From positions 868,001-932,000 of the forward strand of contig CP011268.1 of assembly GCA_001007975.1 (NCBI GenBank): 64,000 nucleotides of DNA, read 5' to 3'. Every line of letters starts with the position of its first letter. Within the stretch, counting starts at the first letter, position 1. The stretch is from a candidate division SR1 bacterium Aalborg_AAW-1 (lineage in GTDB: Bacteria; Patescibacteriota; Gracilibacteria; Absconditabacterales; Absconditicoccaceae). A model generated the notes under the pieces. It saw only the letters and a program-made list of their open reading frames with translations. It did not search any database and was not told the DNA's origin. Made by a program: the position numbers and the translations under genes. Shown in pieces: positions 10,301 to 22,361 of this stretch.

Positions 10301-12912
10301 CACTAGGTTGAGGTAAATATCGTGTCACTTCTTCTCCCTATAGCACAGATGTAGTGGATAAAGATAATAAGACAAAAAAAGAAAATATAAGCTTTGATAC
10401 AACTACTGATATGGCTGGTATGCTGCTCATTTTGGCGAATAAAAATTTAGTTCCTTATACGGATAAAGAATATCAAGAATATAAAAATACTTCACATACT
10501 GATACTAATCTTGTCCCACAGAAAGAAAGAAAGCGATATACATTCAATGTCTGGAAATCAGTCCTGCAAGGTAAATTCAAAGATGTTGTAGGAGCTATTA
10601 AGAAAAAAATATGACCTGAAGAAGAAGATGAACTTCGCTTTGCATTGTTTAATGAAGCTAATCTTTTAGGAAGAGTAAGTAAAGGATGGATTGGAAAGAC
10701 TTTAGATGTCTTTGGTTTGAATGTTATTGAAGATATGGCAGATGAAGCTGCCGCAGAATGAATGCAATATGGTCGGAAAAAAATTGATGGAGTATTTCAA
10801 TATTTATCAAAATTTCATGCTGCTTATAATGTAAATGGTCCTGCTGGTATGGCTATGGTAAAGGGAATGATTGATGATGCGATGAGTTCATATCCTAATA
10901 TTCCTATGAAAAAAAGATGGACAGCAGCATGAGCACTTCTCTATACGATTGATAAAATGAAAAATGGATACGGTAAGTTAACTAATTATCCTGTAGGTAC
11001 TTATGTAAAAATTCTTTTTGGTCCACAGTATTATGATTCATTTATGGTGAGATATAAGGCACTAGAAGTACAAGCACAAGCTCCTGGAGCAGCTGGTCAG
11101 GATGCTCAAGAACGTCTTTCTATGTTGGAATATAATTATATTGTTTCAAATGTTAGATGATGAGATACTTTGGAAAAGGAAATGTGATATATTTTATCGC
11201 CAGAAAAAGAAAAAGCTAATATTTTCTATTTTCAAAATCTTTATTCTAGAAAATTTGCAAATGAATTATGAACTGCATTATGAAAGATGAAATCATATAG
11301 TTTTAATCCAGAAAGTGATGCAGTAAAATGATTTGTAGATACTAATAATTTTGAACATATCTATAATGAGTGTAAGTGACATATGGCAGATATGAGAGTA
11401 GAAGATTGTCTTCAAGAACTTATTGCTCTGCAGAAAATGGCTAAAAACACTAAAGATGCAAATAGAGTAGATCAACTCTTTATGACTGGTATATTAAGTG
11501 GAGTATTTGTCCATAACCTTTCTAAGGATAATAAAAAATTGTTAGCAAAGCTTATGAGAAATAGTAGCATTCCTTATGCTAAAATGGTGACACAGTTTGA
11601 TGCTCCAAAGAGATTACAAGCTATGTTATCATTAGCAACAGGGTGAAAATTTGATAATTGGACTTATGGTAAGGATAAAAAAATATATAATCCTAATGAT
11701 ATAGCACCTACAGCGAACCAATCAAATAAAAAAGATATTATTGATTCTTTCGAAACATGGTTTGATGAGAATCGTGATCAAGTTATTTCTTTCTTACATA
11801 TGGATCCAGAAAGTATGAAAACAGATGATAATATGGTTCACGTATGGAAGTCTGAAGATCCAAATTTGAAAATTTTTGGAAAAAAAGTAGATCCTACTAC
11901 TAAAATGTATGTACATGATATTTTACAAGATTTTTATGTAGATTGAAGAGGAAGGTGAGTAAATATAGATTATCTTAATGATGATAGTGGACTGAAACAT
12001 ATGGCTACTATGGATGAAAATTTCTATCCTTCTATTAATCAATATAAAGATGGATGATGGGATTTAAAAACTCTTGACTATGCTGAATTGGCACGATCAA
12101 ATCTTAATGATCAAGCTCCTTCTTGAAAAGAATCTCCTGCAAATAAATATCGTCTTATGCAAAATATAAATAATTTTTTCAGATTTTTTAATGGTATAGG
12201 AAGTATCAATTATAATAGACAACCTATTGAGCAGTTTTATAAATATATGCGTCTTGCTAAAGAACGTACTAATAATGAGCATGATAGAGCTCGTCTTATT
12301 TGGTTTGCTCTCACAAAAAAACTTTATGATAAAGGAGCTGTACCTGATGATGTGATTCATGTATTTAAAAAATATATGAAATATTTTGAAGATAATTTAG
12401 ATAATTTTGATGTGACATTATGAAGTATACATATGGTACCAAGTTGATGAGATAATTTTGGATATATCTTTGAAGAAAATCTTAACTCTTTGGAATATAT
12501 ACCAGATAACCAACGAAGAAAAATACCACCTAAAGAACAGAATCATTATGCGAGAACTCTTCAAAATCAGTGACGTGATGTCTTGAATAGATCTATGGAT
12601 AATGATAATCTTAAACAAAGAACCGGGTGAGGAGGATTTATGGGCAATAATGAAAGAGCAATAGGAAAATCTGTTGATGATAAAATTATGGAACTAAGAT
12701 GAGGGAAAAAAATAAGCATGAAAGAAGAAGAAAATTATCAAAGAACTCAAGCAGTTGATACGGAAAATAGAGATAAAGTAGATTTGTCAACTATCTCGTC
12801 TCTACCAAACACTCTTATTACAACAAAGAATCCTTGAAGAGTTCAAGGAAATACTTGAGATGATGATGTAAGAGATCAACTAGAAGAAATGAGAGAATTG
12901 ATGTGATTATAA
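7336..12912 (+). CDS. Giant orphan protein, 1858 residues
   Basis: One uninterrupted reading frame with dozens of in-frame TGA codons and no TAA or TAG until 12910. Composition is polar and charged throughout (many Asp, Asn, Gln, Lys), with long stretches that look helical and no clear signal peptide or membrane segment. The protein may be cytosolic or exported by an unrecognised route. A beta-rich middle part (about residues 555-830) contains IRVEFELDLNNN and related strands. No catalytic motif was recognised. The frame is open upstream of 7336 too, so the start is chosen as the first ATG. It ends six bases inside the convergent dnaX gene. A second large orphan of similar style lies at 56716-59301. 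Confidence 0.75.
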
Positions 12913-14358
12913 ACTTCCCATCTGATAGGAAAAATATTCTTCTTTCGTCATGAAAGAGAGTTCAAGAGAAGTAACCGTCTGACCGCTTGTCGAAGTGATA
13001 GCCGAACAGATACTATCTTGGGTCTCTTTTTTGTTGAGCGTAAGCTTCGCAAGCGAGTTTGTGATGATCAGTTTTGCAACTCCATTATTGATACTGACCA
13101 ACTCTGACTGTCAGGAAAGAAGTTTTTGTAATGATGGAGAAAGAAGAATAATAGCTTGGGTAAGAGGAGTGGATTCAGATGTTTCGTTTTTTTGTTCCAG
13201 AGTTTCTTCTTTATTGGTTTGTCCTTCTTTTTGATGATATGAAGAGAAAGGAGTGGCTGAAGAATTTGATCAACTCATATTTTCAAATTGAGTTGGTTGT
13301 TTTTTAGTTGTCACAGGATTTATCGGTTGTGAATTTTCAGTTGTAGTTTTGTTATTGTAGAGAAGTGTCTTATAGAGGAGGAGGGGATGGGGATATCGTT
13401 TTGCTTGACTGAGGAGTTGAGAAGAAAGCGTACTAATTGTCGTATAGAGTTGTCTATTTTCGTTAAAGTGACGATCAGCATAACTCATGAGTTGTTTTGG
13501 TAATAGGGTGAGATCAACACCTTGTTGTCCTAATTGTTCAATAGCAGTTATGAGCTCTGCAAAATCACTATCTGTTTGACTACTCGTATAGCTATCGTAG
13601 AGATGAATAATACGAGCAATACTTGCATCAGATACTACTCCCAGAAACTGTGAAACATTTGTTTCATTGACTTCTCCCATGACAGAAATCTGATCAAGAT
13701 ATTTTACGGCATCTCTCATACATCCATCAGAAAGATCAGCAATCATAGAAAGACCTTCTTGTGAATTGGTGATAGATTCTTGGTTAGCAATATATTCTAG
13801 ACGATCAATAATCTGTGAAGATGGAATTTTCTTAAAATTAAAAACCTGACAACGTGATACGATAGTATCAGGAACTTTCGTCAGTTCTGTAGTGGCGAGA
13901 ATAAATACCATCCATTCTGTAGGTTCTTCCATAGTTTTAAGAAGAGCATTAAATGCTCATTTACTCAGCATATGGACTTCATCAATGATGGTTACTCTCT
14001 TTTTTAACATACTAGGACGATACATGAGTTTATCGATAATTTCTTCTCTGATATTATCAACTCAAGTATGCGAAGCAGCATCGATCTCCATGATATCCAT
14101 CGTTGTACCTTTGCTAATAGCGATACAATTTTCACATACATTACAAGGATTGCCGTCCGTTGTGCTTAGACAATTGATTGCTTTGGCAAATAATCTTGCA
14201 CTCGATGTTTTTCCTGTTCATCTGGGTCAGAAAAAAAGATAGTTTGCCTGACGAGTATGATGTGCAACTTGATATTTAAGAATATGAGAGATGTGATCTT
14301 GCCCAACCAGATCATCAAAGGTGCTAGAACGATATTTATTAGCGAGTGATTGTGTCAT
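12907..14358 (-). CDS. dnaX: DNA polymerase III gamma/tau subunit
   Basis: Clamp-loader ATPase of the replicative polymerase. The 483-residue protein has Walker [15 protein letters not shown] (first two Gly are TGA), a zinc-binding Cys cluster CNVCENC about 30 residues later, Walker [20 protein letters not shown], and sensor region [19 protein letters not shown]. The C-terminal part after about residue 330 is short and polar, so a long tau extension is lacking. It lies downstream of a prepilin-like gene on the same strand and overlaps the stop of the giant gene by six bases. Confidence 0.96.
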
Positions 14359-14405
14359 ACTATGTACAGTGATAAGATGTATAAAGTTGGTTATGATTTA
14401 CTATT

Positions 14406-15152
14406 TTATTCCATATAATTCGTAAGTGATCAACAGAGCTCTACATTACCATTCCCAGCTCCATTTCATTTATATTCTACTCTACTACAAAAAAGAAATT
14501 CTTTAGGAGTTTCATCAGAACATGGTGTTGAACCAGCATCAGATCAGTCAAAATTGAGTTTACTATAGTTTTCATTTCATGAAGTACAGCTTATTTTATG
14601 TCATCATACAATATTGACGTCTTTTTGATAGAGTCATTTAGGTAATATGGCTCTATAATATTCTCCTCATGAAGGTACATGTGATATAAAATCACCTGTC
14701 TGTAATAATGTATCATCAACAATCATAGGTGAAGATGATCAGTAAGGCGATGATGATCAATAAATTGAAGATGATGAATAAGGTGAAGATGATAATGGAT
14801 CTAGCATAGTAAAGTTTACTATTTTATTTCAAGTTGATGGAGTATACAATAATTTATAGACAGCATTCTCATGAAATCGTTCACTACAATCATTATCAAT
14901 ACAAAGTCGATATTTATCTTTTTCTGCAGATCGTTTTGTCCAATTAGTATTTCTACGCGTATACATACCTTCTATTCATTCTCTTGCAAGATTGATAGCT
15001 ATTGTTTCTTGTCTTATTTTGTTGATGTGTCATGTTGCCGCTTGTATCATAGTAACTACTCATAATATGACGAGTGAGATAATAAAAATAGCAACAAGGA
15101 GTTCAATGACAGTGAATCATGATGAAAATGGATGAGCTCTATTAGTATTCAT
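14406..15152 (-). CDS. Type IV prepilin-like protein
   Basis: A 248-residue protein with a class III signal: a short positively charged leader, then SSGFTVIELLVAIFIISLVI, the prepilin peptidase site followed by the hydrophobic N-terminal helix with Glu at position +5. The essential Gly before the cleavage point is TGA. After the helix come charged residues, a serine-rich run (SSPYSSSSIYGSSSPYGSSS) and four or more cysteines near the C terminus. Probably a minor or major pilin assembled by the PilB/PilC machine at 37.7-40.2 kb. Upstream of dnaX by 47 bases. Confidence 0.85.
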
Positions 15153-15269
15153 AGCCAAGAAACATATAATGTATAAAATTCTCTTGTAAATATCATAAGA
15201 TCATCTATAGTATAGATAATTAGTATATAATATCAAACAATTATTTATTTAAACTTTAGATAATATAAT

Positions 15270-15860
15270 ATGGATACAATAGCATTTGAATATGGTTTTT
15301 TATGAATTATAGTTTTGATGATATTTTTTGCATTTCTTATAGGAATTCATAAAATGCTACAGGTTATTGTTGCTACAACATGTACTACTCTTATAACGTT
15401 GTGATGGTCATGAAGTTTATCTTTTTTGTCGTATTCTATTGCACAGCAAGGAACATTACAAATTTTTGGATTTTGATCAAATGATATTGTTAGCTTTATT
15501 AGTAGTGCAGAACTTACAACAAGTTTATTGATTTTTGTAGGACTACTTATCTATACTATTCAATATTCTACTTCATCGATTGTGATGTCATCAGGTCTTC
15601 TACAGTCAAAATTATTGCAATTTGTACTTTCTCCACTTGCTATTTTTAGTATGATTATATCACTTACGGTAGCTGTCTTGGGTATTGATGTGTTTTCATT
15701 GTCATTTTTAACTTCTGTATTAGGAAATTTCTGATCTCAAAGTATTATTTATAAATATATACAATATCTGCCTTTAGGTATTTTGTTACAAGGATTAATT
15801 ACCTTGTTGCTTGTCTTCCAAAAAGAGAAAAAAATTGAAATCTCTTATGATGATATTTAA
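15270..15860 (+). CDS. Integral membrane protein, 196 residues
   Basis: Almost entirely hydrophobic, with about five predicted membrane segments (for example GFLGIIVLMIFFAFLIGIHK and LLIFVGLLIYTIQYSTSSIV). The short C-terminal tail is charged (KEKKIEISYDDI). It is divergent from the prepilin-like gene and followed by an intrinsic terminator, so it is a single-gene unit. No family recognised; accessory role in pilus assembly is possible only by position. Confidence 0.65.
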
Positions 15861-15885
15861 TATGAAATCAACGTATAACCTATAG

Positions 15886-15912
15886 TGACACTGAACTTTG
15901 TGTCATTTTTTA
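15886..15912 (+). terminator. Intrinsic terminator after membrane protein gene
   Basis: TGACAC and GTGTCA form a six-base stem with an eight-base loop, followed by a T-rich run, 26 bases after the stop at 15860. Confidence 0.7.
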
Positions 15913-15918
15913 TTCTAT

Positions 15919-15960
15919 AAAAAACTATCACATAAGAACACCATAAGTGATCTGTGATAG
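15919..15960 (-). terminator. Intrinsic terminator, minus strand
   Basis: Read on the minus strand, CTATCACA pairs with TGTGATAG across a 20-base loop that can itself pair, and six T follow. It lies just after the stop of the coiled-coil protein gene (15979). Confidence 0.7.
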
Positions 15961-15978
15961 TCGTCTCTATACTCTATG

Positions 15979-16575
15979 TTATAGTCCTGATTTTATAATT
16001 GCTTCTAAAGCAGCATAACTACCTTTCCCTTCTTTGTTTATGGTAATGTACACTTCATCTCCTGGCAATCACTTGAAAAATGAAACAGCTGCAGTATTAA
16101 GATTATAGGTTTGTTTATCACTTGAAATAGCAAGAAATTTGTTCGTGTCTTTTTCATCTTTTGTAAGAACTGCTCTTACATGTTTTCTTTCTGCTGGTGT
16201 AATAAGTTTATAAATGAGTTCTCCATTCTCTTTGATAGTAACTTTTAATCTATCTCAAGGAATAAGTTTAGATTTAGAAGAGTAGTTAACAGGAACAGGG
16301 TATTTTTTGAGATCATCACCTACCATAAAATATCCATCAAATTCACCTTCAATAACATTACTGTCAGATTCTTGTACTCTAGGCTGATTCAGCTTGTTAG
16401 CTTCAATGATTGAATCTATTGATGAAATATTATCTTTTAGATTCGAAAGTGTGTTGAGTGTGTTTTTTACTTTTTTAAGATCGTTTTCGATCTGCTCTAT
16501 ATTGAGTGCAAGTGCTTTTGTTGTAACAGAAAGTTCTGCTATGTAATCGAGTGTTTCTTGATTGATTGGAGTCAT
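15979..16575 (-). CDS. Coiled-coil protein of unknown function
   Basis: A 198-residue cytosolic protein. Residues 5-70 are heptad-like (ALNIEQIENDLKKVKNTLN) and likely a coiled coil; the C-terminal half (about 105-198) looks like a compact beta-rich domain with DRLKVTIKENGELIYKLI and a Gly-rich end. Only one glycine is TGA. It is followed by its own terminator. I do not recognise the family. Confidence 0.65.
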
Positions 16576-16664
16576 TTTTGTTTTTGTATTAAAGTAATAA
16601 ATTAACTCTAAGAGTATAGTGGTTTTGAAATAAATTGCAAATTTTTTTTACTTTTCTTACACTA

Positions 16665-17450
16665 CTAAGAATCATAAATCGTTTTTTTAGCCACAAGACA
16701 AATATTTCTTGCACGCCGTAGTTTATGATGAAAATCTCAGTTCTGACTACTATACTGTCGCTCTATAATTTGGAGTCAGTATTGTTTAGTGAGTTGCTGT
16801 ATTTCGTTTATCGTATGTATATGATAAAGTCTATAGTGTGTTTCCCCTTGATCACGAAACGGAATAAGAAGATTGTTTCGCTCTCGTCTCCCTCATGTTA
16901 TTATGAATTGTTTGAGGGATTGTAAAAGTGGTTGATAGTGTTTTTGTAGCATCCATTGTGACCAAGATCGATCGATAGATAATCGTTTTCACTCATATCT
17001 TAGTGTGCGATAGAGTTGTTGTAAAAATTCTGATCTTGTACTTTTGTCTGGTAAGTGCTGATATGATGCCATTGTAATAATGATATCAATAGATTCATTA
17101 GCTTGTTTACTAAGATATCATATCATATCATCATTAATTCGTTGTATGGAAGTAGTCATAGAGCTCTCCTTGTTTGCTATCGTGAGTAGCTCGCTAGAAA
17201 TATCAACTCCAGTATATGACTTGATTACGTCAGGATATTGATTTTGTAATTCTCTTAAAAGACGTCAATCTCCACATCAAAGTTCTACAATATGAAGAGG
17301 TCTTTGTTGTTCTTGTGAAAGACTATAGATATGATCAAGGGTGTATTTCATTTCTGGTCGTATTTTTTTACGAGTTGAAGAAAATTTCTGCGCATGAGTA
17401 TTATAACATTCACTGAGATCTTTAATAGTGTTGGAATAGAGAGAATTCAT
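16665..17450 (-). CDS. Class I SAM-dependent methyltransferase
   Basis: A 261-residue protein. Motif I is IVELGCGDGRLL, with the first and last glycines written TGA; motif II region is YTGVDISSELL and a DIIITMASYQHL segment follows, as in small-molecule or tRNA methyltransferases. The C-terminal Arg/Lys-rich part is less typical. It lies 36 bases downstream of the glycosyltransferase-hydrolase fusion on the same strand, so a role in modifying the same surface product is possible but not shown. Substrate unknown. Confidence 0.8.
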
Positions 17451-17486
17451 CGTTATAGTAGAGAGTATAAATAATGTTTTGTCGTA

Positions 17487-20400
17487 TTATGAGATATTAA
17501 GAAATTCACATTGTTTAGGACGAAAAATAATGGGATTTTGTAATAGAATATCTATTCATTCTTTTTCTGTTAAAAGAAATTTTGACTTATTCCTTATACC
17601 GATATAAAAGTATAATTCATCATTGATGTGATTTGTATCTATGTATCAGCTAAGATCTATGATATTTTCTCTATAGTTATGGGTTTGTATTGATAATGAT
17701 TGTAAGAGATTGTTTAGAGTAGTGCTTATTTTAATCTTTTCTGTTCCAATATTATCAAATAAGAGTATATCTCCTGATTGTATTGGTGAATTAAATTTTA
17801 CTTTAAGGAGTAGGTCCTTGTTATTATAAGATTGATTTCGACTATGCAGTGGTAACCATTGTAAATTATCTATTGAATCGTTATTGACTGCAAAGTAGCT
17901 TTCTCAAGTAATAAGTGGAGAATAATTTTGTAATTCATAATATCATGTCAGTATATCTTTTTTATCACTACAAATCATTCATTGATGTGGTGGTATAAAA
18001 AAACGTAGATTTGATCATATTATTATTCATCATTTTTTTCAATATGGAAGCCATCACTCTCCTATAATATAGGGTTCAGAATGATTTTTTGATGGAATAG
18101 TTGTTGTTTGTTGAGATGGTAATCAATGATGTGTGGTATATGAAAACATTCAATCTTTGTTGTTTGAAGGTAATGATTTTTTTGGAATCAAAAATATCGT
18201 TTTCTCTCATGGTTTTAAAGTTCATATATCTTGATAATAATCATTATCTATTGAAAAAGAAATATTTTCTAATGTATATGGTCTTTTATTAGATAAGAGA
18301 AATATAATATTTCATCCACTAAATATGTTTTCTTTACTATTTATAATGTTTATGGAAATATCAGAAAAAATATCTTTAGTAATATAATATGATAATTTCG
18401 GTGTATTGTCTCTATATCGAATTCATCTCTTATCATCAGGTTGTTCTGGTTCGAGAGGATTATTAAGTGTATTAAATAAAGGTTGAGATCGATTGTCATG
18501 AGATTGAAATAATATTGATCAATCAGCTCATTTTTTTAGTAACATATTTCGTTGTTGTTGTATTCTATAAGCACGTAATGCTTCTGGAGGATTTTCATAA
18601 AATGCCACGAATCATCATAACTCACTTGCAATGAATGGCTTTTTTGTATCTTGTAATAAATCTATGATATCATTTCGATAGATAAATCATGAATCGAGCA
18701 TATTGATACTCAAGAAATCTACAGGATAATCTAAAATGATTTTATAAGATGCATAGGTTATGAGATACTCTGCTTTATAATTTTTTTGTATATTGTTAAT
18801 TAAGCTCATAATAGAATCTATAATATTTTTTTTATTAAGGAAGTCCATTTCATTCCCAATATTTAGAGAAAACAAAAATGGGTTATGTCATATTTTCTCT
18901 TTAAGATTTTTAAATCTTTTTAAGAATATTTGATAGCCATATGGTTGATGAATTTTTGCATTATCTCGTGTAGAGTTATTAGGTTGTGGGAAAAACAATA
19001 GTCATAATTGATTGGTTATTGTAAGAGCTTCTGTCGTTGGTTGATGATAAAAACGTACTAAATTTGCTCAAAGATTTCTAATTTGTTTGTATCATTGTTC
19101 TATAGGTATATAAACTCCTCATTGAGAAAAAGAGGGTACGATTCATTTTACAATAAACGGTTCTCCATTGAGTAGAAAATTTCAACTTTGAATACTTAGA
19201 TGAGATGTACTAAAATTGTATGTTCTTTCGCAGGATCAAATTTCAATTTTTCTTTGTTCTTGTTGAAATCATATATTAAAATACTCTGATATTGTATAAT
19301 GTATGGTTGATCATTCTTTAATAAATAGAGAATCATCAATAGGTAAGCTCTTATTATCTTTATCTCTTAGTATAATATTGTTTTTTATATTATCTCAGTC
19401 ATAAGATCATGTATATGTGATTTTTAGAAAGTCTTGAGATCAACTTTGTATAAGTGTTTTAGATATTCTATCTTCCCATTCTATACTCTGGTTAGTAATC
19501 AATCATCTTATACGAGAAAGTATCGGATTTTGACTACAAGATATATATGGTATCATATAATATATCAATCAAACTATTCATATAGGTAGTGCTATAATAA
19601 GAATTTTTTTTATGATATGAGCTATGTGTTTGATACGAGAATATGAAAACTCTCTTTGTATTGGTTTCCAATTTTTATTGCCAATCATATAATCACATAA
19701 TCACATAAAGACTGCATATAATCCAAAGAAAAGAGAAAGGGGATAAGTCAGAATAAGTAGAAATTTTTGTGATAAGAGTAGGTTTTTCGATTTAATCCAT
19801 ATATAGATATAAAGTAATAAAGGTAAAAAATATAGGTATAATATAATGTTTCATAATATGTTTTGATGATAGGTTAGTGATATAAGATAAAAATATAAAT
19901 CATGATTTATAAGATATAAAATGGGAATGGTTAGTAATGCAATATGAGGAATAATCCATAGAGTTGAACATATGGTATCAAATAAAAAATGTTTTATGCC
20001 ATGATTATATCGTAGACTCCAAATTGTTGATATAACTATTGATGTAATAATAATAATGTTTTGAATATGGTATGAGTACTGTGCCATAGTATAAAGACCT
20101 AGTCATAATATTACTATGAATGCACTTATGCACATGAGATAAAATAGTCAGTGTCGAATAGATTGGAGTTTGTTCATATAAGACAGTTGGGAAAAGATAA
20201 TATCTTTAATATGAGAAAAAAAACTGTGTGTATGTCAGTTTGATCGACGCCTTCTACGAGCTATATAACTGATGAGATCAGGAGAAACAAATTCATTAGA
20301 TCCGCTATCTGGTAGATATCATATCTTAAATCAATCACTGATTATATCATAACTTAGATAAGTATCTTCAGTTATTGATCATGAAAATCTATATTTTTTG

Positions 20401-21098
20401 AATAATGAGCTATGAAATAGTGCTGTTGTTCATGTAAAAAATATTAGTCATTTTTTACTAAAAATTTGATTATTATAAAATTCATTTAAAATGTGATTTT
20501 CCTGACTGTCCCATAATTGGAAAATATTTCATAATGATAAAGCTCAACGCTTTCACTGTACACCTATATATGCTTTATTGTTATTTAAAAATCATATACT
20601 TTCATTGATCCAATGTGGATGAGCTATATGATCTGCATCTAAAAATCATATAAAATGATTTTTTAGAGAATTAAGCACGGAGTTGATTTTGTCTTTTTTA
20701 CTCGTATATCAGGTTAAACATATTGATACTGTATATTCATTGTTGATGAGATAGGTGTCTCATAATTTTCAAATTGTTTTTGAATATTGTTCTAAAAAAG
20801 ACTGAAGATATATATAAGAGTTGTCATCCCTATCTTTTAATAGGACTCGTATATGGATTTGATTTCAGCCTTTTTGTTGTAAGATTGATTCGATAACCTT
20901 AATAAGGTGTTTTCATTCATTATGACTAGCGATAAGAATATCGCAATTATTTGATCACTGATGATTATAGTGATGATTTGATGTTACTGATTTTTTCTTT
21001 TTTTTAAAAGAAGACAAAAGTATGAGACCAATATGTCGATACAAAAATATACTTGATAATGATCATACTATTACAACAAGAATTATTTTAAGAAACAT
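17487..21098 (-). CDS. Glycosyltransferase family 2 fused to GH2-like hydrolase
   Basis: One 1203-residue frame, unbroken with UGA=Gly. Residues 1-30 hold a membrane segment. A GT-A domain follows: CDILIASHNEGKHLIKV, the metal-binding DAD near 154-156, a TED motif in SITEDTYLSYDI, and an Arg-rich RRRRRS segment before several membrane helices (about 310-480), like processive synthases. The C-terminal half resembles glycoside hydrolase family 2: LLNGEPFIVKGI, NLGANLVRFYHQP, acid/base Glu about 750 in SLNIGNEM, and nucleophile Glu about 826 in PFIASELGG. It may make and trim or transfer an exported polysaccharide. That coupling is inference. Confidence 0.8.
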
Positions 21099-21169
21099 GT
21101 TATAGAAAAAATAAGTAATCACTATGTATATAATTATTTATTAAATTGAATCAATAGCTAGGTTTATAT

Positions 21170-21190
21170 GAAGTCATTATAAATGACTTC
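21170..21190. repeat. Perfect inverted repeat upstream of the GT2-GH2 gene
   Basis: GAAGTCATT and AATGACTTC are a perfect nine-base inverted repeat around a three-base centre, 72 bases upstream of the fusion gene start. No T-run follows on either side, so an operator or an mRNA leader hairpin is more likely than a terminator. Confidence 0.5.
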
Positions 21191-21239
21191 AATAAACAAT
21201 GGAGTAATTATTTATGTTTTATACTTTTCTATTTATTAT

Positions 21240-21278
21240 AAAAAACTCTTCCTACTTGATGAATAAGTATGGAAGAGT
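21240..21278 (-). terminator. Intrinsic terminator after ppk2
   Basis: On the minus strand ACTCTTCC and GGAAGAGT close a stem extended by ACTT/AAGT around one mismatch, followed by six T. It sits 80 bases past the ppk2 stop. Confidence 0.75.
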
Positions 21279-21357
21279 AAGCGTAGAATTGTTGTTTATT
21301 TTTTAGCTGTTACAAGAGTTTTAGGTTTTGCGACAGTGTTGTTTGATGAAGTATCAG

Positions 21358-22329
21358 CTACTTTTGAATCTTGTATGGAATGTTTTTTTGTTCTTTTTTA
21401 GATTTTTTTTCAAGTTTTTTTCTTTCTTTTTCAATTTTTTCTGCCTGTTTTTCAGCTAATTTTGCTTCTTTTTTAGCAACCTTTTTAGCTTGTTTTGCTT
21501 CCCATTTCATTCTATATCTTTCACGTTCTTCATCGCTTGTTCTTTGTGCAAGTTCGGCTTTTGCTTTGAGATATGCAGTTTCTTGATCAGGAGAGAGCTG
21601 TGGCCATTTGAGATTCATATCTTCAAATACTTTGAGCAATACTTTTGAGACTTGATAGACTTTATATCGATTTTTGTCTGCAGGTATAATATGCCATTCT
21701 GGTTTGTCACATTTTGCAAATATTGTTTCATAGACATCCATATATTCATCATAGTCATCACGAGTATCCCAGTCTCCAATATTATGTTTCCAATATTTGG
21801 TTGGATCAGTGAGTCTTTCATTTAATTTTTCTTTTTGTTTGTCTTTAGAAATATGAAGATAGAATTTTACAATAGTAGTTCAAGTTTCTTGGAGAAGTGC
21901 TTCAAATTCATTGATTTGATTATATCTTTTCTTAAGTATTTCTGGGTCGAATAACTTTTCTACTGTAGGTACGAGAATGTCTTCATAATGAGAGCGATTG
22001 AAGATTTGGACTTCTCATTTTGCAGGAGTCTCTTTGTGGATTCTCCATAGAAAGTCATGAGAAGCTTCTTCTTTTGTGGGAACTCTAAATGAGCTTGCTT
22101 TTGTTCCTAAAGGATTCATTCAAGAAAAAATATGTCTAACAACACCATCTTTACCTGCAGCATCAATACCTTGAAGGATTATCAGAAGAGATCTTTTACC
22201 TTCTGCATACATTTTGTATTGGTATGCTTGAATTTTTTTAATCATTTCTTGAGTTTGTTTGACAATCTTTTCTTTATTAAGTCCTTTGGGTGGGATAGTT
22301 GAAATTTTATTCAGTTTTAATGATGACAT
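21358..22329 (-). CDS. ppk2: Polyphosphate kinase 2 family protein
   Basis: PPK2 enzymes transfer phosphate between polyphosphate and nucleotides. The 323-residue protein has Walker [19 protein letters not shown], a lid region with [17 protein letters not shown], and Walker B-like [16 protein letters not shown], all characteristic of the single-domain family. After about residue 245 it carries an unusual tail of Lys, Glu and Ala ([17 protein letters not shown]), likely a long helix. It is 32 bases downstream of a VTC-domain gene, so synthesis and use of polyphosphate are probably encoded together. Direction of the reaction and nucleotide preference cannot be read from the sequence. Confidence 0.9.
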
Positions 22330-22361
22330 AGTATTGTGTGTGGGTAATAAATAAAATATTT

